DNA from: Apostichopus japonicus
Taxonomy: Eukaryota > Echinodermata > Holothuroidea > Aspidochirotida > Stichopodidae
Assembly: GCF_037975245.1 (NCBI RefSeq)
Contig: NC_092582.1
Coordinates: 22,840,577-22,904,576 of the forward strand
Direction of reading: 5' to 3'
Length of the DNA stretch: 64,000 nucleotides
The notes under the pieces are model-generated. The model did no database searches. It saw only the letters and a list, made by a program, of their open reading frames with translations, and had not been told where the DNA came from. The position numbers and the translations under genes were made by a program. Shown piece after piece: positions 1-11,300 of this stretch (its first letter is position 1; every line of letters begins with the position of its first letter).

Positions 1-3000
1 TCCCCCCCCCACTTCAATAAAGTTATTAAATGGAAACCAAGAGAGTGAAGCAGGAGGCCTCTCTCTTCTTGGTAATGTAAAACTAATTGGTTGAGTTAAT
101 AATTATGTTTTTTGCCAAAAATGAAGTGAAATCTGAGTTCAAAATTTGTCGATAAAGGACGATCTCAGATTTTATGCTTTACACAAAAAACTTGAGAACA
201 GATAATGAACCATCAAGATTTAAAGAGCGAGACATAGAGAGAGAGAGGGAAAATCCTCTTAAAGTTTTAGAGGCTGCATTTTATTTTGAGTATGTCACCA
301 TTTAGTGCCAGCCTCATTCACTATTGTTAAGGGATGTTTTGTTTTAAAGGGGTGTTAAAACTTTGTCTTTAAGCTCTAGACTACTAACATCATATCAGGA
401 ACACTGACATGACGATCTTAGCTCTTAAAAGAAGATTTGTGATTGAATGTTATTACATTAAACTTAATGTGTATAAATGTGATAAAAGTCTTGGTAATGA
501 ATCCCCCCCCCCTCCCCCGATTCTTTTGCTGTTCCTCCTTTCCCTGCCCCTCCCACATTAAAAAGAAATAAGCTACTTATGGTTTGGTGCAAGTTATTAA
601 TATTTAGTATGTGATGATGTGTGGTGTCACAGTGCCTCCAGAAACTGATTATATTAATTTCTTTCTAAATGTTTTCCAATGAAAGGGGAAGTCACTTTGG
701 AACAATAGAGATAAAATTCTTTATTAAACATGAGGTTAACTGAATTGTAGTAAAAAAAAGAAAATCATATTTAAGGGTAGTGTGTATCGTGTTTATATAC
801 AGTTAACTGTACATTATGGTCCTGTAAGTAAAAATCCTTTGTTCCATCTCTTGTTAAGTGTCTTAAGGTAACCCCTCCCCCACACTCCCCTCCCATCCCA
901 CCCCTCCTCCATCCCACTCACCCCCCCATCCCACCCCCTGTGCTGTCAGTATATTGTAAGCCTGCCCTAGCTGCACTAGACCTAACTGATCCCTATTTGT
1001 AAACTTAATAGTGTACCTCGTACCTTCATTCTGCAGAGGGCAGTGTTGTAAAAAATGTTTGATCTCAAACTGGGTAATTTTACTAAATTCCTACACAGTA
1101 CAGTGAATGGTGATCACACAGACAACTTGAAATGGTTTTCGTCAGGTATGTCCTCCCACAAGGCAGTGCAAGGGTTTCTCTTCACACGTGACTCACCTAT
1201 AGATGTTATTTAGTATCAACTGAGCTACAACATCCACTGAATTTAATAGTTGTACCATTAAATATTTATACATTAAATATTTAATTAACATTAAATATAC
1301 ATAAATATACAAAACATAAAAAACATTAAATAAAAAAGACATCCATGTTGCATTACAGATCTTTCGTTTGTGGGTTTCTCTCCTCCTGATTGTGTTGTTC
1401 ATGGGTATATATATACGAGCCCTATGTTTGTTAATTTTCATTAGACTTACTGTAAGCCTCCTACATGACAGCCTGTACACTACATAAACTGTATATATAT
1501 ATATATATATAGTCAGAGTTCACTATGGGGTCAATCATACCTGAACTACTGTATATATCTAATCATAGGAGAGTTGTCTGCACCCCCCCCCACTCCCCCG
1601 TGTTCCACTCTCTCGGTACCTGTTTCGTATCCAGTTTCTCTCTGCTTCCGACCATGCATGCATGCATGCGTGCTTGTCTTTGTATTCTTGTAAGTAATTA
1701 AGAATTACTGGTAACACTATCCTCAATTTCCCTTGGGTCAGGAGTAAATTAAGTATTCATGATATAATGGAATCAAAGATACGTGATAGTTTCAATGAAG
1801 AGAGCTCGCCACGAGGGACAGTTTGATGCTTATAAGCAGTTATTGGAAAATTTGCAAACCGCTCAATTTTTTTTCCTTCTTTCTGTTTTTTCTTTCCTCC
1901 GGTTTTCTCGAGTTGAGCATGCTTTCGAGATTCTTTTGGTGTGTGAGTGGTGTACTACAAGAAATCTCGTATTACACGATGGAGAATCTAGTCTTAAATG
2001 CGAAAGGAGCCTTATTCCCTTCGGAAATTAGAATTGTTCGCAGGCTTTCTTCAACGCACTAATTTTGTACAAAGTGTAATTTTTGGCAGCAGAGAGTGTT
2101 TATGGTCGGTTTGCTCAATGGTGTTTCTGCATGTTTTGAAATTGTCTTAGATCGAAGAGGTATTGCGTGATTTGGGAGTAGTACGTAAGATAAACTGGTG
2201 GATAGGCTTGGAAAGAGTTCCTAACAGAAAAACAGAAATGAGAGAATTTAAATGGTGTCTTAGTTTATTTCACTTACAAATATCTCTTTGGAATATCAAT
2301 TATTATTGTGAATGAGTAGTGGATTTAGTAGTGGATCCAGAACTATTTTAGTTTTAGTTTCTGTTTTCCTGACATACTTCATGAATATTTAGGAGTGTTA
2401 AAAACCCTTCCAAAACTTTGTTGTATTTCATGTCTTCAAAATCAATTAGAAGGTATATCACTTGTGAAATTTTCAAGGCTGGTGGTAGTTTTGGTCAGAT
2501 TTTATAATGCAAAATGTTGCAGAATTATTCATATCCAGTGTATTTTATGGTAAATATTAAAACTCTGGAGCCATGCAGTTATAATTGATGGTACCTTAAA
2601 AGAGTATTACAGCCATCTAACATATTGTCTAGACCATGTATAGGTGGTAGCACATAGATAAAACTAGGGAGCTTCCTGATTAAAACTACATAGGGGGCAG
2701 CATATTGATAAACCCTACACTGTACGTGGTGGTGGTGGTGGTACAGTAATGTGTCAACAATATTCGGTTCTAAAATTTTCTTGTCTCACAGTAGTAGCTT
2801 CTTAAATTCCTTTTTTTTGCTTTTTTGATTAAAAGGTTTTGAGACTTTCAGCTTGAAATTATAATGCATATCATCATCTGCAACTTCTCCACAATTATAT
2901 GTATATCTGATTGAGATTAGGTGGAGTTGGAGAGAGTGGTTGTGACCAGGGGGGGGGGGGGGAAGGGATAGGTGGGATGGGATGGTAAAGAAGAAACTCA

Positions 3001-3080
3001 GAAAGGGAAAGAGATATGGTTGAAGTGCTTTTGAGGATCCTTTGAATAACCTCTAGGATGTCATTTTAATTTACTTCACT

Positions 3081-3215
3081 TCTTGCCTACCTGTCTCCTC
3101 ACAACCTTGGCACCCTCATTCTACCGTGTCTAGAATGTCCTGGTAACCTTTCAACCCTGTGCGCCCTCTATGACCGTATATTGCCACTCTCATTCTACCA
3201 TTCAAATTCTACCAT
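3081..3215 (+). repeat. Dispersed repeat family A, copy 1
   Basis: About 135 bp beginning with a CTACCTGTCTCCTCACAACC-like segment and ending in CTCATTCTACCATTCAAA. Closely similar copies lie at 8092-8231, 12356-12506 and, inverted, 13146-13276. No target duplication or terminal repeat is obvious. It is probably a fragment of a longer interspersed element. Confidence 0.7.
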
Positions 3216-4249
3216 TCAAAGTGTCCGACTTGTAAATTATTCACTGAGATTTGAGAGAAACAAAGAGGCAGGGGTTGGGGGGGAGGGGAATGGAAGGGGT
3301 GGGGGAGAATGGAAGGGGTGGGAGAGGAGAGAACAAATTAGCGGATCAGTTTGAAAACTCAGTCTAGAGCAAGGCTCATTGAACAGGAATTGTAAAGTAT
3401 AACGGTAAGGAACCGCATCGACTTTATTTGGGGAAACATGACGTCTCAATTCTCGAATCTAAATAATTGATGACTTGATTAGGGTTTTCTGATGCTGGCA
3501 GCACAGAGAGCCTGAGGGAAAACGGGCGAGTTCCCTTATTTTATTAACACCAAAGTGTTCTGGTACTGAATTCTTCATTTCCTTAAAAATTAGTTTTCAC
3601 GCCTTTTTCCAGCTGTCGCTTACATTTTTGAGCATATCGAAGGCAAGCTGCCTCGGCCGGCACGGCAGTAGTTAGTTACAACTTGTTGTGCAGCCGTTAC
3701 AACCGATCGGTTGTTTTAATCAGTCCTCATTCGGGGGGAGCGCAGAGGGGCTTAAATAAGTAATGACACATTGAGGGTATTGTAACGCTGTCGACCGTGT
3801 GGGCTTCATACTTTTCTCATTTTATGACAAGAAAGGATGAAAGGTAGAAGGGTATCAGACACCAAACATTATTACAAGGAAATGAACTTTTGCTAGCGAG
3901 TTCATCTGCGAGGGAGGTGTCATCATGACTCGTCTGGAGATAGACTCGTGAGTATTATGAGTAAACAAAGCGAGGGAGACAGACAGAGCGTAAATATTTG
4001 TGAAATCTGATTGACACAAAACACATTGTGAAAGTCTTAAGAGGATGACATGTTTTATAATTTGCACACAGGGTGTTTAAATAACAAACTGACATAGTTT
4101 TTAAGTGATTGTTTTTGTTTTTCAGACTGAACTGCTTTTAGTACAGTAGTGTTGTTGAATAGTTTCTATTAAAAGTTGAGCTGAGTTTGAGATCAATGTA
4201 AGCATACAAGCTAGTCACATGTGGGTATCAGTAATCTAGACTGAATGCA

Positions 4250-4450
4250 TATCGGCATGTCTCTCTGAGTCTGCGTTCAGTCTGGACTGTAAGCATACAA
4301 GAATGTCAGTCTGAGATCAGTCTGGTCTGTAAGCGTACATGTATCTCTGATTCTGAGATCAGTCTAAACTTTAAATACACAGGAATGTCAGTCTGAGGTC
4401 AGTCTGGTCTGTAAACATACAAGCTTGTCGCTCTGAGGTCTCCATTACCA
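4250..4450. repeat. 41-bp tandem repeat
   Basis: Four to five diverged units of about 41 bp, each containing a CTGTAAGCATACAAG-like core followed by a TCAGTCTGAGATCAGTCTGG-like segment. Cores recur near 4289, 4330, 4372 and 4411. Confidence 0.7.
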
Positions 4451-4870
4451 GTGACAGTCTGTCAGAGGGACCCTCTGCTCTTGACTGTTTGATTGCTAAA
4501 TTTCCAAACCCTTCCTCCAGACTTCTTGCAATTCAGCTGCCATTGTGTTTTCACTTTCATTATTGAATAGAAAGGTTTAAAAGTCAACTACACCATCATG
4601 TTATTCAATGAATGCGTGTTAAGAAAGACATCATTTCCAAGCATGTTTTTAAAGCTTTTCAAAAACACTTGTCTGTTTCTTTTCCCTCCAGTATCTGCCT
4701 TTCCGTAAAAAATTTTCTATTCCGATTCTCTTTCTCTCCTCGGTCGCAAACCGTACCGTACAGCAATATTCACCTAAAGTACAAAAACTCGGTATTAAAG
4801 GAAAGTGATAATTTTCAACGAACTAGTAGAGATTGATTTACAGAATGAGTCAATACTTTAAGGAGTCTGT

Positions 4871-7083
4871 TCAAGGAGTCTGTTCAAAGCTCTTCATGAC
4901 GAAGTCAAAGAACGAGTCCATCTCTCTGTTGAGTTCTCGAGGGTTCTGTCAACTCTGACTGCGAAAACACAGGAAATGAAGAAACAAGTGTTATCACCAA
5001 ATACACCTTTAATAAGATTTAAACTTTACACAGCACAGTCATGGAGTCTTCCTTTAGTAAACAGTTTGCCATTTCACAACTCACCGTAGAAGCGGCCGAT
5101 GTTCTCCCGCCTCTCCCGACGACGGTCAATTATCTCCAGAGAAATCCCCTCCAAGGCTCGCAATATTTGATCTGCAGATCACAGACCAGAGTTTAAACCA
5201 GTTCAATCTACAAATTGTTAGCAGAACGAGGCAAGTCTGGCATGAAGATCACATTTTGAGTTTTTATTGAACTTTCATACACTAGTCGTCTGTTAGTGAA
5301 GGTGAGTGTTAGTAGGGTCATAGGTCACACGACAGGCCAGAGGACGTAGAGTGTTTGAAGGGTTACAAAATAAAAATAAAACACAAATCCCCCCCAGAAA
5401 AAAATCAAAAAATGCATACATATACATATACTTCAGTGTTAGGTGATTTACTAAATCTAGCCTATACTTTCTAAAGATGGGGGTACTGTGTAATAATAAC
5501 AGCGTTAAAGAGACCAAACGGTATAAAATGCCCTTGAATATATGATCTCAAGCAAACTACTTGCTGAAGAGAAGAAATTCATTAGTCAAATCTTGTCCAT
5601 TAATATCTTTATGCATCACTGTATGTGATCTGAAAATATTCCTGTTCATGCGCAGTTTGCATTAGTTTAGTGAACCTCAATGATACATTTTTGATGTGAT
5701 GATCTCAGATGAACACTGCATTTCATCAAGTTTGGAAGGGAGAGTCGGGGGGGGAGGAGAGGGGGAGAAGTCAGACCAATTTTCAGTGATGTTGAAACTG
5801 TTCCATGGAAGTGTGAAAAGCTCTGCTATGACCATGTCTCCATCCCTTCTCCCTCATCCCCTGGGTGTCAGGAGCCCTGCGACTTCTCCTGATGAGCATT
5901 CAGAGAGCTACATTCATGGCAGATGGATCCTCTGCTCTCGTTCCCGTACCTGTTCTCGACGGTCAGTAAGGCTCTGCACTTTGTCTCTATAAATTACTAT
6001 GGTCTCTGTGTACAAAAACTGCTGTGCGTACTTGTACTTGTGTACACTATATATAGTAATTTGACCATTTTACATAGCAATACCTGTATGACCATTTTAC
6101 ATAGCAATGTAACCATTTTGCATAGCATTTTGTGATGCGGTACTGGATAAATTATTCCCTGTCAGCCTGTGTCAGGAGCGGAACCAAATCAGCTGTTTCC
6201 ATAGGCATTCTGTACCATTCACAGAAACCTCAGCTGAGCGACCCTGCACCGCGGCAAGTTTAAATACGTATGTCAAGAACTGGGTTTGAGTCAGAAATCT
6301 GATTTGGGGATCGCTTATGGGGAGGGGGGTAGGTTGAAGCACTCCATCCAAAACTGCTTTGACAGGCCATTGCATATGGCATGATTTATTATGGTTATGC
6401 TACATTAAATTGGCTCATTGTCAGCCATCTTGGAAGGTCTTTATGTCTGCAAACTGTGCATGCATGGGTATATACCTATAGTACAGTACAGTACAGTACT
6501 GTACTTCCATTACCAGAACAAGTTCAATGTTCTAGTTTGCCATCTCTGATGATATCTTTAAAAGACTTTTTGAAGTACAAATTTGAATGTTCATCAGCCG
6601 AGATAACAGATTTGACATGATGATGCATTTACTGTCGTTCGTCATGTATCATCGCCTCCAATCGCCAAAGCTGCGAGAGCTCATAGATCTGCATTTCCAT
6701 GTTAAAGTAACAGACACACAAACTTATGTTAACAAAAAGGAACATGAATTTGTGTGCTTGTACAGTAGAAGGATTGAAGGGTATGCAAAGACACAGAAAG
6801 TACACACACATTTGTCGACGTCAGTCTAGTTTGATCCTAGTCGCCTCGCAGTATTTTATAAAGTCTCTTTTGCTCTTATAATATATGCAACTATCCTATC
6901 TTTGCAAGCCCAGGGCAAATCTTGAAGGATAATTTCTGGTTGTCCAAAATAGAAATGAAAGAATGTTGAAAAATCAAAGAATGCTCAATATGTACACTTG
7001 TAGGAGAGATGGGTAAACTTTGGTGAATAGAACACTAGCTTTTTGGGCCGGTAGAACTTCTCCTCTTCGGATGGATCATGGTC
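4871..7083 (-). CDS. Uncharacterised charged helical protein, 3' exons (5' end not found)
   Basis: Six candidate minus-strand exons keep one open frame: 7036-7083, 6633-6688, 5950-5986, 5777-5822, 5085-5171 and 4871-4935 (stop TGA 4871-4873). They encode about 112 residues rich in Arg, Glu and Leu. Segments include FYRPKKL, QLWRLEAMIHDER, DKVQSLTDRREQ, ALEGISLEIIDRRRERREN and a C-terminus MDSFFDFVMKSFEQTP. All phases join with GT-AG sites. The protein looks helical and possibly coiled-coil; I do not recognise the family and assign no function. Weak points: exon 5777-5822 has a poor polypyrimidine tract. The last exon has a better CAG acceptor 23 bases upstream (exon from 4958) that would give a different C-terminus. 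No initiator exon was found; it may lie inside or beyond the MAPKAP1 locus. Confidence 0.5.
6058..6130. repeat. 27-bp triplicated repeat
   Basis: Three units of ACCATTTTACATAGCAAT followed by a short variable part, in an intron of the uncharacterised minus-strand gene. Confidence 0.7.
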
Positions 7084-8091
7084 CTATGACTACTGTTCCT
7101 TGACTTCAGTATCTCCAAAGTTAGAGAGATTGGTACCAGTTTATTTAAATTAAAAACTACTTTAGGGTATTTAGCAACAATGCAATCTGATTTTTTAAAT
7201 ATAAACTACTGTATCTATGTAAGTTATGTGTGTTGATATGTCTGACGCATAGTTGGCTTATCTCTATGTATTAAGTTTGTACTCTAACTTGTGAGTTGAA
7301 TCTGAACATCCTGTTAGCAACTGTACAGTTTGTGAGTCTTCTTTGGTTTGTTTATATCAATCAGTGATCTTGCACAGAAGGTGACACTCCCCCCTCCCTC
7401 CCCCCACCCCCCCCCGCACACGATGGATGCAGCTCACTATAGGGGTGGTATAATAATCCAGTAGATCTGGTCGGTGCAAAATTCAAAGATGCACATTTAC
7501 AGTAATTATGACTGGGGGTTCTTTGCGACACACTAAATTAGAACATTGTACTACACTCCTCTCTGTTACCCGTCTCGACGCCCTACCATTGCACCTTCCC
7601 ATTCCACCTAGCCTAATGACTGGTAAACAAGTTTTGCACTTTCATTGCCGAGGTTTGCTCTGCGGCAAAGTGTTTCAGCGTCATTCATGAATTATTTATT
7701 GCCAAGTTAGAACTATTTGCATATTATTCATTGCAAGTTATGGAACTATTTGCAACTTTTTCCAACTACATGTGGAAATAACTTGCAGTGTGTATTTTAC
7801 TATCAATGCTACTTTGGCAGTCTTTCGTAGTACAAACAACCATCTCAATGTGCTATCACTCACTCTCATCTGTAGGGTTGTTTTTGAGGGCAAGAGGAGG
7901 GGGGAGGAAAGGGGGAGGGTTTAGCCAGTGACCTGGGATTGGTGAAGGGACAGTCTGATAGGCTGAGTACTGTAGATTGGAAAGTGAGACAACTGACTGG
8001 TACAGTAACTATATAGGTACAGTAACTATTATTGTCTCTAATTACTATACCCCGACCAGTACATTTTATATTTTGTATATTTACTTTGTTC

Positions 8092-8231
8092 CTCGCTTAC
8101 CTGTCTCCTCACAACCTTGACACCACATTCTACCGTGTCTAGTATGCCCTGGTAATCTTTTAACACTGTGCACCCTCAGCGACCGGCTCCTCCGGTCGTT
8201 GCCCTCCCTTCTCATTCTACCATCCAAAGTG
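8092..8231 (+). repeat. Dispersed repeat family A, copy 2
   Basis: Same 135-140 bp unit as at 3081-3215, including CTGTCTCCTCACAACCTTG and the closing CTCATTCTACCATCCAAAG. It ends about 115 bp before the first MAPKAP1 exon seen here. An inner inverted pair (GACCGGCTCCTCCGGTCG) can form a small hairpin. Confidence 0.7.
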
Positions 8232-8346
8232 TTTACACATACGTTTTATATTTTGTATATATTTGTCATTTACTTTTTTGGATTTTTTTTTATTGTTGTA
8301 CCTAAGTTATATTATTTTAGTTTGTTATAAATTTCTTTTGTTGCAG

Positions 8347-11300
8347 GATATGAGGAATTCGATGTCAACCGGGAGTCGTACGAAATCGAATCCAGTTTCG
8401 ACTACGGTTTCCGTCAACGGTCGAACACTGCCATCCGGTTGGAGAAACTGAAGCAGGACCGACAAGCCCAGAAGAAATGTCAGAGAATCCAGTGGAAGGA
8501 AGACTGTAGCTCGTTCCCGGGTAGGTTTAAAAAATTATATGCCTTGGAAAACCGAAAATGATTAATTTATTTGAGAGAGAGAGAGAGAGAGGGGTGGAGA
8601 AAGAGGTGGAGAAAATAAATTGAAAATGACAAAATGATGAAATGAATTCAGTATGTTCTTCAAACATCATCAATCTCCCAAATGTGCTAGGAAGTCAAAT
8701 AAATGGTCGGCTTTTGATGGAATATTTGAAATCTTTCTTCATATTTTGAATCAGATTGTCAAATTCAACATTCCTCAAAATTTTGGATTGATATGGAGCG
8801 GAGGGTGTCAGAATTCCAGTAAGTACTGCAAAACTGCATAGTCGTACAGTATGAGCAATTTTGCATTAATGAATATTCATTGATGTCAATTTGTTATTCA
8901 ATAAATTATCATGAAGTAGACTGCTAGCTTGGAGCTTTGCAATGTCACTTAAATCCTACCAAAAAATAAATAAAATAAAAATGTGACAGCATTGATAGGG
9001 TCATTTTGTTCTGCATAGCGCAGTGCTTAATATCAGTATTTAGTATGTATGTATGTGTGTGTATGTACATGTGTATGTGGTAATTGGTTGATTTAGATAA
9101 AAAGAATAGAATGGAATTCGAGAGGGAGGGAGAAATAGACAAAATGGTTGTGATTCCCTGCTATATCTGGGTATACATAGAATTTACCAAGGGGGTTGTA
9201 CCCAAAGGGTGATGTACCAGTTAGGGATGATGCTGTAAGACCGACAGCAGTCATTTGCCCCCCCCCCATCCACCCCATCCCCATCCACATTGAACGACTA
9301 AGTTTGAATCGTGCACAGATTGCACTGGTTGTGACAGTAAGTATTATTCGTATATTTTTTATATTTTTAATGGCAAACTTCCTAATATTTCTGCTTTTGA
9401 CTTTAATCCATCGGCTTCAGAGATTGAAACGATGTACGGTGAGTGTAACTGACAACAGTCCATCCTGAGTTTTTGAGTTCCATCTTATGGGTTCATTTCT
9501 TTCGAGGATTAAATTTTTTGCTGTTATCTGGTGTTCAAATCATATCTTTCTATATTTTCCAACTGTTTTTTTGTTTGTTTTATAATTATAAATCTATCGA
9601 CCAATTTATTCCAACTCTTTTTGCTGTTATCTGTTTCTTTCTTAATTGTTTTCTTCTTCATACAGTTTTGGCCAGTTTTATTGAAGAAGCCTTGTTTTGG
9701 GTGACGGAAGTTACTTTTGAAAAATGTAGCGATCTAAAAAAAACAAAATTTTATATCGGTGCTAGTACTGTATCGTAGTTTGTGAAGACACTATGAAACC
9801 TGTTCATTGAGGTGTCTTCCTGTTAAAATTCACTACTGATTAATTTTAATAAAATAAATTAAAACGTCTTTTGTATTGTGCCATGATTTCGTACAATATT
9901 TTAGAAGGAGAAAAGTACAGCATACTGAATTTATGATTTATTGATGATAGACTTTGACATTAGCACATTCGCTGACCTCGCATGCATACATGAGACGCAA
10001 CATGATTCAAATGTCTTTGACCAATCAGGAGAAAGAACGGTGAAGTGCCATCTTCCGATTGGTTGCTTGCCCGCAGACAGGCAATCGTCGCCGTCAAGTT
10101 GCCATATATTTGTGTGCATTTGTCGAGCATATTTCGGTGTCATTAAGAAAAAAACCCAAAAACATCTCTATCATACTCATTAAAAAGAAAATAGCATCTC
10201 AGCTCGGTTGGCAAATAATTCTCAAGTGTAAAGTAATGCACCATTTCACTCAAATATTTGTTAAATTAGAAAAGGAATTTTTACAGTTCTCTCACCTTCC
10301 ATGCACCCCACAGCTTGTAGACTTACAACATTCGAACAGCGATAGTACATTACCTACATTTCTTGAGGGAACTTGTTTTTGAAATTTTGTTTTGTTGTCA
10401 CTGCTTTGGTTGTGCGCTGTACATTCAACCCTTCCTTGCCTTTCCCACGAATTCATTATGCACGTATTATTTGTGCCGTATACTTTCTTACACGCTGTGC
10501 AGTTTTTACTTCCTTCCGTTTCGTCTCTTCAGGCCCTACAGAACAAAGTAATATCTTCTACTAAATGAAATAAGATATATACTGTGGCAGAGATCCTGCA
10601 AGATTTTTGAATGTTGCCTACCTACATTAATATAATTTTTTTTTCTGTGTGGTAGATTTTTTGGCATATTTTCTATAAGGACTTTGCCACTGTTTCTACA
10701 CCCATATTTAACAAAAACACAAGCATTGTGTGATGGGAAAATTTGTGAAACTAAGACGTTTAAATGAGCACCCCTTGGGATACCAAGCCAGTTTGGAAAA
10801 TTTTCCAGTGCTAATACCACTCTATACTGTCCTCCCATATCATGCTTCAAAGCACTCATATTGACAGTACAAACAGTTCCTAACCTTTATCTGATAAAAA
10901 CATGGTATTTATACTGCTCACATTGACACTAAAAGTGCTCTAAAGCAGGACCAGACAGTACAAGTACAGAAAAAAAGTGTCCCAACTGTGTGGGGATATC
11001 AGCCAGGACTATTTCTGAATGCTAATACCATTCTATACTGTCCTCTGATATCATGCTTCAAAGCACTCATACTGGTAGTATGAACAGTTCCTAACCTTTA
11101 TCTGATAGGAAAACCTTCAAGATATTCATACTGCTCATACTAGTACAAGTGCTTTGGAAGTGTGACATGAAAGTGCAGTAAAAATTGTCCCAGCCATTCT
11201 GGACAATTTCCCAATGCTAATAGCACTGTATACTGTCCTCTCCTCTCATGCTTCACAACACTTGTACTGACAGTATGAACAGTTCCAGACTTTTAGTTTA

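Larger units (their letters stand above)
1..4870. other. Gene-poor left flank
   Basis: I found no exon here that I can support. The stretch is AT-rich with poly-C or poly-G tracts (near 1, 507, 1584, 2950), a short (TA)n run near 1495-1511 and a (GTG)n run near 2721. It also holds one copy of a dispersed repeat (3081-3215) and a 41-bp tandem array (4250-4450), listed separately. The more GC-rich patch at about 3600-3800 could be a promoter or 5' leader of a flanking gene, but nothing in it proves that. The missing N-terminal coding exon of MAPKAP1, expected to encode a DDTGMCE-like motif, was searched for by eye and not found. Confidence 0.5.

Noticed and set aside
1783-2031. 82-codon plus-strand frame starting MKRARHEGQFDAYKQLL
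   Set aside because: The first residues look protein-like but run straight into a poly-T tract with no good donor; no family is recognised.
5872-5958. Plus-strand candidate exon for the missing MAPKAP1 N-terminus (good pyrimidine tract and CAG, donor GTCAGT, matching phase)
   Set aside because: The peptide has no SIN1 N-terminal similarity (no DDTGMCE-like motif), and the stretch overlaps an exon of the minus-strand gene.
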